DNA from: Ascochyta rabiei
Lineage: Eukaryota; Ascomycota; Dothideomycetes; Pleosporales; Didymellaceae
Assembly (NCBI RefSeq): GCF_004011695.2
Contig: NC_082405.1
Location: 1,612,001-1,676,000 of the forward strand
Direction of reading: 5' to 3'
Length of the DNA: 64,000 nt
The translations under genes and the position numbers were made by a program. The notes beneath the pieces were generated by a model. It worked only from the letters and a program-made list of their open reading frames with translations, did not search any database and was not told the origin of the DNA. This document shows positions 37,346 to 49,164 of this stretch, piece after piece. Each line of letters starts with the position of its first letter. Positions within the stretch are counted from its first letter, which is position 1.

Positions 37346-38788
37346 TAGGTAGGTAATCTATTAATAGTAAGCTATACTACAACTAGCAAACTAGCACTAT
37401 TAAGGTAAAAGAGAGGATGTCTACAGTAGTCTATATAATAAACCCTACTCTAAAATAGCTAAAGGAAAAGGTAAGAATAGATAGCCCTAGAACTTATGTA
37501 ACTAGAGGCTAAAGAAGGCCTAGCGTCTATCTAATACATTACTAGTAAAGAACAGCACATTTATAGAAGAGGAGATTTTTATTATTATCTACTAGTCTGT
37601 TAAGAAGTATTATAGAAGTAGAGGGCCTTTATAACTATAACTACAGCTTAAGCAGCTCCTCTATAACCCTTAGAAGGGCTTATTTTATAGAAGGGGCTAA
37701 AACAGCAACAACTACCTAGAGTAGGTTTAGTTAGAGACGACGAAAACTACTTAGAAGGAGCTAATAAAGCCTAGATAGTAGAAGGCAGGTTAGTACTATA
37801 GTAGTACTACTGCTTCTCTACATTATAAGTACTACCTATCTTTTAGAAGTAACTCTTAATTATACTATTAATTATAACGTTATTAGAAAGCTTTATACTA
37901 ATAGTCCTAACTATAGCTTATAAAAAGTTAGCTCTATATAAGAAGAAGGGGGAGAAAAATACCTAAAATATACTACTTAAGGTTATATAACTAGAAGACC
38001 TAATAGGCTTAAGTATACTTAGTCTTATTTAGGCTAGACTTATTAATATAATAGTAAACTATAGTATTATAGGTAATAAAGCTGTTATAATAAGCCTTAG
38101 CGTAGTTATAGATAGTCTGCTAGTATACCTATACCTAAGTAATTACGTTATTATTAGTTACCTAGTTATCTTAAGTAACTGTCTTATTATTTATCTTATA
38201 GAGGGTATACTTAATTAAGAAATTATATATATTATAGGCTTAATAGAAAACAGGGTTAATCTATAAAAGTTAGTAGGAGTAGAAACTAGGGTAGTGTAAG
38301 AAATACTTTAATACACCTCTCTTTTATTAATTAGACGTAGTAGGGATATATACTAAAGTTATCCTTATAAAGCCTATACCTACTAGGCTAACAAAACATA
38401 TAGAGAAAGGATAAGATAGTACTATTAAGGTTACTCTTAGATAAGGTTATTAAGTACGTAATACTAGTATAGTACTAGTACGGTGCTAGTGTACATAGTA
38501 AGTACCTTAGTAAGAACTAGAATACTTAGCTATTATATGTAATCTAGCTAGTAGAAAGGTATAAGAAGCCTTAATAGTAACTATTAAGGCACAACACCTA
38601 TAATAATAACTAGAAAGACTTACTTATAGAATTTAATTACTATACTACCTATCCCTCTAACTCTTAATAATAATGTTAATAAGTATTCTTTCTAATATGC
38701 CTGCTAATAAGATACTTTTATACTTATACTAGAATAAAATAGTAACCTAACTAGAAGGCATAGTATAGTAGGTAACATTAAAACTCTA
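37346..38788 (+). other. Unassigned degenerate sequence
   Basis: AT-rich, RIP-like. One plus-strand frame gives long stretches with mostly TAG stops (for example SLSVVIDSLLVYLYLSNYVI near 38,090-38,150), suggesting old coding DNA, but I cannot assign a family. Part of it could be the 3' LTR of fragment B. Confidence 0.4.
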
Positions 38789-39009
38789 CTACTCTAAAGG
38801 CTAGGGTATAGTTTAGGAATTATCTTATTAATTCTAGACTAGGACGTTATTATCTAAATATCTGCTACTCTAAAGGCTAGGGCACAGCCTAGGAATTATC
38901 CTGTTAATTCTAGACTAGGACGTTATTATCTAAATATCTGCTACTCTAAAGGCTAGGGCACAGCCTAGGAATTATCCTGTTAATTCTGGACTAGAACGTT
39001 ACTATCAGA
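38789..39009. repeat. 76-bp tandem repeat (about 3 units)
   Basis: The unit begins CTACTCTAAAGGCTAGGG; copies start at 38789, 38865 and 38941, an exact 76-bp period. They differ by a few C/T and A/G changes. The third copy is incomplete. Confidence 0.92.
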
Positions 39010-40618
39010 CTTATTATTTAGAAGACTAGAAAAACAAGCTTAAAATAAGGCAGGCATTTACTTAACCTAGAAAGGCCTTAGCTAAGAGACTATCTTAGTC
39101 TAATTTCTAATGCTTATTATATATATTATCTACATAGTTCTACTTAGCTCTATACCTTAGGGCTAGAGGAATATAAGAGTTAGGTACTAAGCTACTCCTA
39201 CAGATAGAGTAATTAGAATTACTTTAATTATAAGAAACTATTATCTACTTAATATAATAGACTACTAAGGATTAATGTACACTACTATAGACACCCCTTT
39301 AGACTCTTTAGAGACACTATCTTCCCTAATAGAAAATAGCTGTTAGGTTGTTATTCTAATTAACAGAAGGTCTATCTAACTATCCTTTAATAGAAAGGAG
39401 GTTATAGGGTTTCTTAATACCTATAACTATATAGTAGAAAACAGAAGATTAAGTAATAAGTAGAAGGTTAGGGTCCTCTCTAACTACTGCTATAATTACT
39501 ATAGGAGGTTTATTAAACGCTTAAAACTATACGCTTTAGATAATTAGGTTAAGCTTTAGATTACTATAAAGAATTACTAGAAAGACTAAGATACTGCTTA
39601 ATGTATAGGTAATTAAGTATTTCTTAAAGCCTATATAAAAGAAACCTCTTAAGCCTTTCTTAGACTATTAAACTACTATACTAACTTTATAGTATATAGT
39701 AATATATATTAGAAGGATAATTAGATTTTAACCTCTAAGAAAGGATACTACTTCTTCTTAGAACTACTAAAGGTTAATAAAGACCTTGTCCTCTTTAACA
39801 TATAAAATAAGCTAGACATAAAAAATTAATCTTTATTTATACTAAATAATATTTATAATTCTATAAAAAGGGTGTATAAGCAGCGCTAAGGCTTAAAGAA
39901 ATCTACGCCTAGAAGGGATAATAAATATACTAAGGAAACCTAGCGCCTTATAAACAGCACTTAGGAGCTAATTAATGCTAAGTCTATTATTACTAAGGCT
40001 AAGGATTAACTACCTAGTTAGGGTAGTAAGAACAAAACACCTCTACCTTCTAGTGTTAATAAAGATATTAAAGAGCTTGTCTAGGTAATAGGCGGATAGA
40101 AGCTATCTCTAGTAGAGGTTAGCACCCTTATAAACTCTAACAATTCAATAAGAGAAATCCTTTAGTCTCCTACTAATTACGCTTACTTTATTTCTTAAGT
40201 AACTAGAGCTAGTGCTACCTAGGGAGGGAATAATAACTCTTACATTACTAACACACCTAGAAACATTAACCTAAGATAAGAAGTAAACTACTTCTAAGGA
40301 AGAGAGTATAGTAACTCTTATAATATATATAGAAAGCTAAACTATAGAGCCTATAAGTGTAAGTTATATAGAGCGCTTACCTATATAGAGTAGTATAGTT
40401 TCTAACTTAACTTAGATAGTTAATATAGATCCTATTTTAGCTCTACTTACTATTAAATTAAACCTATCTAAGGATCTGTCCTACCTACCTATTAAGTAAA
40501 TTAGTTAAAATAGAAGATTTAAGAGTACTTTAAAGTTTTATAGGATGTTCTAGACTAGCTAGCCTCTATAGTTAAGCCTACTCTATTTAAAGGTATAGAC
40601 TTAAGGCCTAGAGAAGTA
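39010..40618 (+). pseudogene. Degenerate retroelement Gag-like ORF (tentative)
   Basis: A single plus-strand frame can be followed for over 1 kb with stops almost only TAG/TAA. It starts near IEKEVIGFLNTYNYIVENRR, continues VRVLSNYCYNYYRRFIKRLKLYA, then FLKAYIKETS and NYYTNFIVYSNIY. A polar, formerly acidic C-terminal part follows with KLNYRAYKCKLYRAL and LASIVKPTLFKGIDLRP. The front part resembles the N-terminal capsid-like helices of fungal gypsy Gag proteins (weak, from memory). It abuts a copia LTR at 40,619. It could instead be a captured host gene. Confidence 0.4.
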
Positions 40619-41227
40619 TGTAAAAGTTAGAAGTAATAGTTAACTTAATTTTATAACTATAGAGAGAGAGTAGTATTTATCCTTTATAGTTTCGGATAGG
40701 CCTAGATCTAGTTTTTAGATAGGCCTAGATCTAGTTTTAGGTAGACCTAGATCTAGATTTAGATAGGGCTAGATCTGGTTTTTTAGACAGGCTGAGATCT
40801 GGTTTTAGATAGGGCTAGATCTGGTTTTAGATTACCCCTTAGTAAAACACTTAGTGTTTTAGATTTATTTTTAGTACTCTTATACTTAGAGTATTATAAT
40901 CTTATAGTTTTTATTTTTACTTTATCTTACTAGGTTTATTCTAGTATTAGAGAAGAAACCTTAAAAAACGTGTTTTAGCACGATTGCAAGCAAGGTGTTA
41001 AAAAGTTAGTTTAGAATAATTTATTACACTAGCGCTGCTAGTACTATAGGTTTACTAATCTTAGATGTTGTGTATTGCTAGTAATGTATCTAGTCTAAGA
41101 TGCGCTAGTGTAATAAATAATAGGTTAGTCCTAACTAAAAGGTTTTTATTACAAAATTTGTGTATTTCTCTTATTTCTTAACTTCTCTTCTCTTTAGAGA
41201 CTTAGTTAGGACTAGTAGAGCTTAGGT
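40619..41227 (-). mobile_element. Copia-family LTR fragment
   Basis: Starts at the LTR terminus TGTAAAAGTTAGAAG and runs to GAGCTTAGG, where it breaks off and an inverted LTR piece follows. It contains the AGGCCTAGATCTAG tandem array (about 40,685-40,830) and the internal inverted repeat near 41,030-41,125. Confidence 0.85.
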
Positions 41228-41362
41228 TGTTTAATATAAAATAATTTAAAAAAGTAAGCAATACAACTACGAATATAAAAACTAATTAAACACTTCTTAA
41301 ATAAACTATAATAAAGAAATTATAACATAAACTATTTCTAAGTAGATATAGTTAAAGCTATA
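41228..41362 (+). mobile_element. Inverted copia LTR end fragment
   Basis: Begins with the other LTR terminus (TGTTTAATATAAAATAATTT) in the opposite orientation to both flanking LTRs, and ends after about 135 bp at AAAGCTATA, directly against the next LTR. It is a rearrangement product, not a full insertion. Confidence 0.8.
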
Positions 41363-42189
41363 TGTAAAAATTAGAAGTAATAGTTAAAATAAATTAATTT
41401 TATAACTATAGAGAAAGGGCTGTATTTATCCTTAATAGTTTTAGATAGGCATAGATCTAGTTTTTAGATAGGCCTAGATCCGGTTTTAGATAGACCTAGA
41501 TCTGGTTTTAGATAGGCCTAGATCTAGTTTTTTAGACAGGCCTAGATCTAGTTTTAGATAGGGCTAGATCTGGTTTTAGATTACCCCTTAGTAAAACACT
41601 TAGTGTTTTAGATTTATTTTTAGTACTCCTATACTTAGAGTATTATAATCTTATAGTTTTTATTTTTACTTTATCTTACTAGGTTTATTCTAGTATTAGA
41701 GAAGAAACCTTAAAAAACGTGTTTTAGCACGATTGCAAGCAAGGTGTTAAAAAGTTAGTTTAGAATAATTTATTACACTAGCGCTGCTAGTACTATAGGT
41801 TTACTAATCTTAGATGTTGTGTATTGCTAGTAATGTATCTAGTCTAAGATGCGCTAGTGTAATAAATAATAGGTTAGTCCTAACTAAAAGGTTTTTATTA
41901 CAAAATTTGTGTATTTCTCTTATTTCTTCACTTCTATTCTCTTTAGAGACTTAATTAGGACTAGTAGAGCTTAGGTAATATTTTAATCTAGTTTATTAGG
42001 TATGTTATACCTTTTGCTAGGCTTATAAGTATTTCTAAACTTCTATAGATTCTATTTTAGCTTTAAGTATATCTACTTAGAAATAGTTTATATTATAATC
42101 TCCTTATTTATAGTTTATTTTAAGAAGTGTTCTCTTAGTTTTTATTTTTATAGTGGTATTAGTTACTTTTTAAATTATTATATTAAACA
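41363..42189 (-). mobile_element. Copia LTR, copy A (3' LTR)
   Basis: About 827 bp, from TGTAAAAATTAGAAG to TATTAAACA (minus-strand termini TGTTTAATA...TTTTTACA). It is followed by a purine-rich tract on the minus strand (AAGAGGGTA, 42,190-42,198), the expected polypurine primer of the adjoining element. It contains the AGATCTAGGCCT array and the internal inverted repeat at 41,770-41,865. Confidence 0.88.
41449..41580. repeat. AGGCCTAGATCTAG tandem array within copia LTR
   Basis: Direct repeats of about 21-22 bp built on TAGATAGGCCTAGATCTAGTTT. Each unit holds two palindromes (AGGCCT and AGATCT), some changed to AGATCC or GGATCT. The same array recurs in every LTR of the family, with different unit counts. 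Confidence 0.9.
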
Positions 42190-44567
42190 TACCCTCTTAA
42201 GCAATATAACTATTTTATAGATTTGGCTTATTAAATAAAGTAGAAAAGGTAGGTGTATTTAATGCTTTTATAATTATATCTACTAATTATTCTTTAGTAG
42301 GTATATAGTTTAGATCTATTATCCCTTCTAGAATTTTTTCTCTTATAAAGTAATATTGTATATCTATATACTTAGTTTTAGAGTAGTATTCTAGGCTATT
42401 TACTAGTGTAATAGCAGGTTAATTATCACTAAATAGATAGAATTTTTCTTCTTTTAGATTTAGAAGTTTATTAATATCTAGTTATCTATAGATACTTATT
42501 AAATAGGTATATTCTTTAATAGCTTCTTTTAGAGCTATATACTCTGCTTTATAGCTACTTAGAGAAGTTAATTTTTATAGTTTACTAGACTAGCTAATAG
42601 AGGTGTTATCAAACATTAATATATATCTAGTTGTACTTTTTCTAGTAGTTAAATTACTACCTAAATCTGCATCTGTGTACCTAAGTAATAAGAGTGCTAA
42701 TTGTAATTAGAAAAATAATCTATTTTCTTTTATGTAATTTAGGTATTTAAAAATCATATTAACTGCTATAAAGTGTTCTTTAGTAGGGTTAGATATATGT
42801 CTTACGCAGCTATATATACTAAATACTAGATCTAGTCTAGTATAGGTAGTTAAGTATATTAAACTACCTATATATTACTAGTATAGTTTTATATCTTCTA
42901 AAGTTACTAATTCTTTATTCTTTTATAACTTAATACTAGCTTCTGCTAGTATACTAACAGGATTTAAATCTAGCTTATTACATTTTACTAGTATATCCTT
43001 AATATACTTAGTTTGTTTTAAGTAAATAGGTCTTCTTACTCTATCTCTTATTATCTCCATCCCTAGAAAATATTTTGCTTCTCCTAGATTACTTAGTTCT
43101 AGTAGCCTTACTAGATTTATTTTTAGTTCTTTTATAAGTTTAATATTATTTTCTTTTATAAGAATATTATCTATATAGATTATTAGATAGATATCTATCT
43201 TCTCTTTTATAAAGATACCTTATTCTATACATATAGGCTGTAAATCTAGTTTACTTAGAATAGTTTTTAGGTATGTATACTAGACTCTAGGTGCTTATTT
43301 TAATCTATAAATTACCTTATTTAATTTATAAACCTTAGTCTTATCTTCTAAAAAGCCTATAGGTTGTTGTATATATATCTACATCTATAGGTACGTATAG
43401 AAAAGCGTTTTTAAAATCTAGCTACATTATTTCTAGATCTAGAAATACTGCTATAAATAGTAGAAATCTTATAATCTCTATTCTTGTTGTATTTACAAAG
43501 GTTTCTAGGTAGTCTAGTCTATAGATTTAGCTAAACCCTTTAATAACCTATCTTACTTTATATTTAATAATGTTGTTATTAGAGTCCTCCTTAATCTTAA
43601 ACACCTAGCGTCCCTTTAGTGCTGTTCTATTTTTAGGTAGCTCTACTAGTAACTAGGTATTAAATTCTTTTAGTTAATTAAACTCTAGTTTACAAGCTTC
43701 TAGCTATTCCTTTTTATTCTCTAAATTAATTGCTTTAAAGTAGGTACTTAGCTCTAAATTAGTATTACTAGTTATAAATACTAATTTATCTTTAGAGTTA
43801 CTATAGTAGTTGTTAATATTACTATTAGTTTACTCTTAGTTTTATATACTATTAGAGTTACTAGGTAGACTATCTACTCTAGTACTTTAGTTATTATTCT
43901 TATAGGAGAACTCTTAATAACTTCTTTTTTTATTACTAAGTTCTTTATTAAAGTCTATTATAATTGTATCTTGGTTTTTAATACTATTATTAAATTTTCC
44001 TTCTAGGATTATAGCATCTCTTGTTTGTATAATCCTCTTAGATAAATTATCTAAGATATAGTAATTATATTAGTTAAAACCTATAAGAATTCCTTTCTTA
44101 GCTCTAGGCTCTAGCTTTATAAGGCCTATTAAGTTATCCTTATAGTATGCTATAGAGCCCTAAATACTTAGATAATTTAGATTAGGCTTTTTATTATAGA
44201 GCTTTTTAAATAGTAATATAGATAAATAGAAGTGTAGAGTTATATTATATATATAAATAGCTGTTTTAACTACCTCTACCTAGTATAGAAGATCTATATT
44301 AGTATTTAATAGTAATACTCTAGTTGTTTCTATAATAGTTTAATTAATTCTCTCTATTAAACGATTCTGTTCTAGCGTATAGGGGCTTGAAAATTAATAA
44401 ATAATACTATTTTTAATAGTAAATCTGTTAAATGGAGAGTTATTAAATTCTTTACTATTATCTAATCCTATTATCTTAATAGATAGATTGAATTAGTTTT
44501 CTACTTTTAGTTTATATTCTTTAAATAATTCTAGAGCCTCTAATATTTGTTTTAAGAGCTTAAAGTT
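42190..44567 (-). pseudogene. Ty1/copia pol fragment, copy A (part of integrase, RT, RNase H)
   Basis: Minus strand. In coding order: part of the integrase (IKIIGLDNSKEFNNS, and SPYTLEQNRLIERI before mutation), reverse transcriptase (YVPIDVDIYTTT, LNKALY, LIIYIDNILI, with YIDN for YVDD at about 43,163), and RNase H (YTDADLGSNLTTRKST, KAEYIALKEAIKEY). It ends at the polypurine tract next to the copy A LTR. Its 5' part is missing: the sequence stops inside integrase, where the LTR of copy B starts at 44,568. RT after IN identifies Ty1/copia. Confidence 0.9.
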
Positions 44568-45415
44568 TGTAAAAATTAGAAGTAATAGTTAAATTAATTA
44601 ATTTTATAACTATAGAGAGAGAGCTGTATTTATCCTTTATAGTTTTAAATAGGCCTAGATCTAGATTTTAGATAGGCCTAGATCTAGTTTTAGGTAGACC
44701 TAGATCTAGTTTTAGATAGGCCTAGATCTAGTTTTAGATAGGCCTAGATCTAGTTTTTTAGACAGGCCTAGATCTAGTTTTAGATAGGGCTAGATCTGGT
44801 TTTAGATTACCCCTTAGTAAAACACTTAGTGTTTTAGATTTATTCTTAGTACTCTTATACTTAGAGTATTATAATCTTATAGTTTTTATTTTTACTTTAT
44901 CTTACTAGGTTTATTCTAGTATTAGAGAAGAAACCTTAAAAAACGCGTTTTAGCACGATTGCAAGCAAGATGTTAAAAAGTTAGTTTAGAATAATTTATT
45001 ACACTAGCGCTGCTAGTACTATAGGCTTACTAATCTTAGATATTGTGTATTGCTAGTAATGTATCTAGTCTAAGATACGCTAGTGTAATAAATAATAGGT
45101 TACTTCTAACTAAAAGGTTTTTATTTTAAAATTTGTGTATTTCTCTTATTTCTTAACTTCTATTCTCTTTAGAGACTTAATTAGGACTAGTAGAGCTTAG
45201 GTAATATTTTAATCTAGTTTATTAGGTGTTTTATACCTTTTACTAGGCTTATAAGTATTTCTAAACTTCTATAGATTCTATTATAGCTTTAAGTATATCT
45301 ACTTAGAAATAGTTTATATTATAATCTCCTTATTTATAGTTTATTTTAAGAAGTGTTCTCTTAGTTTTTATTTTTATAGTGGTATTAGTTACTTTTTAAA
45401 TTATTATATTAAACA
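44568..45415 (-). mobile_element. Copia LTR, copy B (3' LTR)
   Basis: About 848 bp with the same termini as the copy A LTR, slightly longer because its AGGCCTAGATCTAG array has more units (44,645-44,800). The polypurine tract follows at 45,416. Confidence 0.88.
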
Positions 45416-47301
45416 TACCCTCTTAAGCAATATAACTATTTTATAGATTTGGCTTATTAAATAAAGTAGAAAAGGTAGGTGTATTTAATGCTTTTATAAT
45501 TATATCTACTAATTATTCTTTAGTAGGTATATAGTTTAGATCTATTATCTCTTTTAGAATCTTTTCTCTTATAAAGTAATATTGTATATCTATATACTTA
45601 GTTTTAGAGTAGTGTTCTAGGCTATTTACTAGTGTAATAGCAGGTTAATTATCACTAAATAGATAGAATTTTTCTTCTTTTAGATTTAGAAGTTTATTAA
45701 TATCTAGTTATCTATAGATACTTATTAAATAGGTATATTCTTTAATAGCTTCTTTTAGAGCTATATACCCTGCTTTATAGCTACTTAGAGAAGTTAATTT
45801 TTATAGTTTACTAGACTAGCTAATAGAGGTGTTATTAAACATAAATATATATCTAATTATACTTTTTCTAGTAGTTAAATTACTACCTTAATCTGCATCT
45901 GTATACCTAAGTAATAAGGTTACTAATTGTAATTAGAAAAATAATCTATTTTCTTTTATGTAATTTCTGTATTTTAAAATCCTATTAACTACTATAAAGT
46001 ATTCTTTAGTAGGGTTAGACATCTGTCTTACACAGCTATATATACTAAATACTAGATCTAGTCTAGTATAGGTAGTTAAGTATATTAAACTACCTATATA
46101 TTACTAGTATAGTTTTATATCTTCTAAAGTTACTTATTCTTTATTCTTTTAAAACTTAACACTAGCTTCTGCTAATTTACTAATAGGATTTAAATCTAGC
46201 TTATTATACTTTACTAGTATATCCTTAATATACTTAGTTTGTTTTAAGTAAATTAATCTTCTTACTCTATCTCTTATTATCTCTATCCCTAGAAAATATT
46301 TTACTTCTCCTAGATTACTTAGTTCTAGGAGCCTTACTAGATTTATTTTTAGTTCTTTTATAAGTTTTATGTTATTTTCTATTATAAGAACATTGTCTAT
46401 ATAGATTATTAGATAGATATCTATCTTCTTATTTATAAAGATACCTTATTCTATAAATATAGGCTTAAAATCTAGTTTACTTAGAATAGTTTTTAGGTAT
46501 ATATACTAGGCTCTAGGTGCTTGTTTTAATCTATAAATTTCCTTATTTAATTTATAAACCTTAGTCTTATCTTCTAAAAGCCTATAGGTTGTTGTATATA
46601 TATCTACATCTATAGGTACGTATAGAAAAGCGTTTTTAAAATCTAGCTGTATTATTTCTAGATCTAGAAATACTGCTATAAATAGTAGAAGTCTTATAAT
46701 CTCTATTCTTGTTGTATTTACAAAGGTTTCTAGGTAGTCTAGTCTATAGATTTAGCTAAACCCTTTAATAACCTATCTTACTTTATATTTAATAATGTTG
46801 TTATTAGAGTCCTCCTTAATCTTAAACACCTAGCGTCCCTTTAGTGTTGTTCTATTTTTAGGTAGCTCTACTAGTAACTAGGTATTTTATTCTTTTAGTT
46901 AATTAAACTCTAGTTTACAAGCTTCTAGCTATTCCTTTTTATTCTCTAAATTTATTGCTTTAAAGTAGGTACTTAGCTCTAAATTAGTATTACTAGTTAT
47001 AAATACTAATTTATCCTTAGAGTTACTATAGTAGTTGTTAATATTACTATTAGTTTAATCTTAGTTTTATGTGCTATTAGAGTTACTAGGTAGACTATCT
47101 ACTCTAGTACTTTAGTTATTATTCTTATAGGAGAACTCTTAATAACTTCTTTTATTATTAGTAAGTTCTTTATTAAAGTCTATTATAATTATATCTTAGT
47201 TTTTAAAACTATTATTAAATTTTCCTTCTAGGATTGTAGCATCTCTTGTTTATATAATCCTCTTAGATAAATTATCTAAGATATAGTAATAATATTAGTT
47301 A

Positions 47302-49164
47302 ACGTACTCTACGGGTAAGCGGATTAAACGGGTAAGCGGATCACTCTGCTAAGACAACACTAAATTTCTACCCTATTATAGCTCGTATTAGCCTACTTTA
47401 GCCTTGTATACAGTAGTGCAGTACATAATATTATTTAGAAACATCTTCTACAGCCTTCTTATATATATGCGAGTTATATCTAACATTGTAGCACTTTGTA
47501 TAGCGTCTTTAGGTTACTTCTCCTCCTTTAGCGCGCACTTGCTTCTTTGCCTTCTTACCATCACCACGCGCCCTAAACTCAGTTAGAGTAGTTAATTAAA
47601 GGCCTTCCTTAGCTGTTAGGACTCCCTCCTGCTGTAATTGCTTTCTTTTATGCGATTTACGTTGTGTAGCAGCCTTATTTACTGCTTAAAGCCTAGTAAT
47701 CTCCCTTTAAGCTAACACTAGCTTGTGCGCTACTATAGCTGCGCCTTTAGCAAGCTTTATAAAGGCCTTAACTATTAAAGTTAGTAAGCTGCTTGCATGC
47801 CTTTAAATCCTCTCTTAAACCAGCGTTAATTGCGACCCTAATTGCAGGGTAGTGCTTAGGGTTTAGGACTGCTAGGGCTTATCTTCTACAGTAGGTAGCG
47901 GTAGGGTACGTAGGCGGACATTAAGACCCATTATAACCCGTTCTAGGTTAAGGGGGACTATTCCAGCGCCTTAGAAGCCTTCTTAGATATTACTAGAAGT
48001 AAATGTCTCCTTATAGGCGTCTATAAAGTATAGTAGAAACTTAGTTTTAGTAATATAAGTAATGTAGTTGTGTATAAGATTCTTAGCTTAGCGCCTATAT
48101 ACCTTCTTTAGAGGGGCAAAATAACCTATATCTAGTAGTTATAAGAGGTAAGATAAGTATAGAGGCATACATAGTATAACAATCTTTGCTTCCTTACAGT
48201 ATTGTTAGAAGTTAAGGGAGTTGTAGCTCTTGTGGCTGTTAATAAGGAGTAGCTAGTGTACTCCTTAGGTGCGCGTCTTTATATAGGCATTAAAGTGCTT
48301 TAACTAGTCTAGACTAAGCTTGTTAGTAGTCTATCTGTTCTTAGAGACTCTAATAACCCAGTTATAGGGCAGATTGTCCTCTTTATACTAGGCAGAGAGG
48401 TAGTTACGGCCTTTAAAGATAATAAAGGGTAGAATAGCCTACTCTATGCTATTAATGCCCTGTATAACCGTTATCTACTCTTAATTGCCCTACTACACTG
48501 CCTTTGGCTGTTCTTAACGCTCTAAGCCTGTAACAACTGCTCCTGTTAATATCTAGCCTATTATAAAGCCTGTCTTATTAAAGTTGTACGTGTTATTGTT
48601 CTAGATACTATACTTAGCTTTAACATTCGCTATAAGCCTAAACCAGCCCCTAATAATCTCTAGATCCTTACAGAGGGCTCTCTTATAGTCGTACTTGCGA
48701 TTAAACCTTACTTTAAGGTTAGGGCGGCGCTTAATAAACGTGTTAGGCTAGTTTATGCCAATATAGCCTATATTGCGCTTAGCACGTAAAGAATTAGCTA
48801 TATTAGCTATAGCAGCCAGCTAAGAGGCAAATCCTTGTACATCTAGCTTAAGGATGTACTTAGTAATCACGTCCTTCTTAGTCTAGTCTATAATCTGTTA
48901 AACTGGCGTACAATTAGCTTGTGTAGGTTGTTCTGTGTATTAAGCGTATAGTGTGCTGTAAGGCGCATTATATATAGCTGCAGCGCGTTATAGGGTAAGC
49001 GTTGCGTCTTGTTTAATTGCCTAGAGCGCAAGCTGTATCGCAGCTTCTCTTAAGGGCGTAGATTAATGTTGTTGTTGAGGCATTGCGTGGTAAGGTGGAG
49101 GTTTAGTGTGGTCTTGGCAGAGTGATCCGCTTACCCGTTTAATCCGCTTACCTGTAGAGTACGT
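47302..49164 (-). mobile_element. Fot1/Molly-type Tc1-mariner transposon inserted in copia copy B
   Basis: 1863 bp with long terminal inverted repeats beginning ACGTACTCTAC, alike over about 70 bp with few mismatches, mostly C/T. TA lies on both sides (47300-47301 and 49165-49166), and removing the element and one TA restores the copia sequence TTAGTTAAAACC seen in copy A at about 44,070. Each TIR carries GGTAAGCGGATYA twice in direct order, likely transposase sites. Its base composition is less extreme than its surroundings. Confidence 0.93.
47560..49083 (-). pseudogene. Fot1/pogo-type DDE transposase, degenerate
   Basis: Minus strand. It starts MPQQQH with a stop soon after. Then come a helix-turn-helix region (LREAAIQLAL, AAAIYNAPYSTLYA), a CENP-B-like segment (NIGYIGIN*PNTFIKRRPNL), and the DDE core with NNNTYNFNKTGFIIG, FIIFKGRNYLSA and LLLINSHKSYNS. 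In active relatives the last motif reads D-G-H-x-S-H, so a catalytic Asp is now Asn. ILCMPPYLSYLLQLLDIGYF is the conserved C-terminal motif. More than ten stops, mostly at former Gln/Trp positions, make it inactive. Confidence 0.88.

Noticed and set aside
38789..39009. Spaced repeats resembling a CRISPR array
   Set aside because: The 76-bp units are directly contiguous with no unique spacers, in a eukaryotic transposon block.
47404..47586. 60-codon plus-strand ORF with a hydrophobic stretch
   Set aside because: Lies in the 3' end of the Fot1-type element, opposite to the transposase; likely chance.
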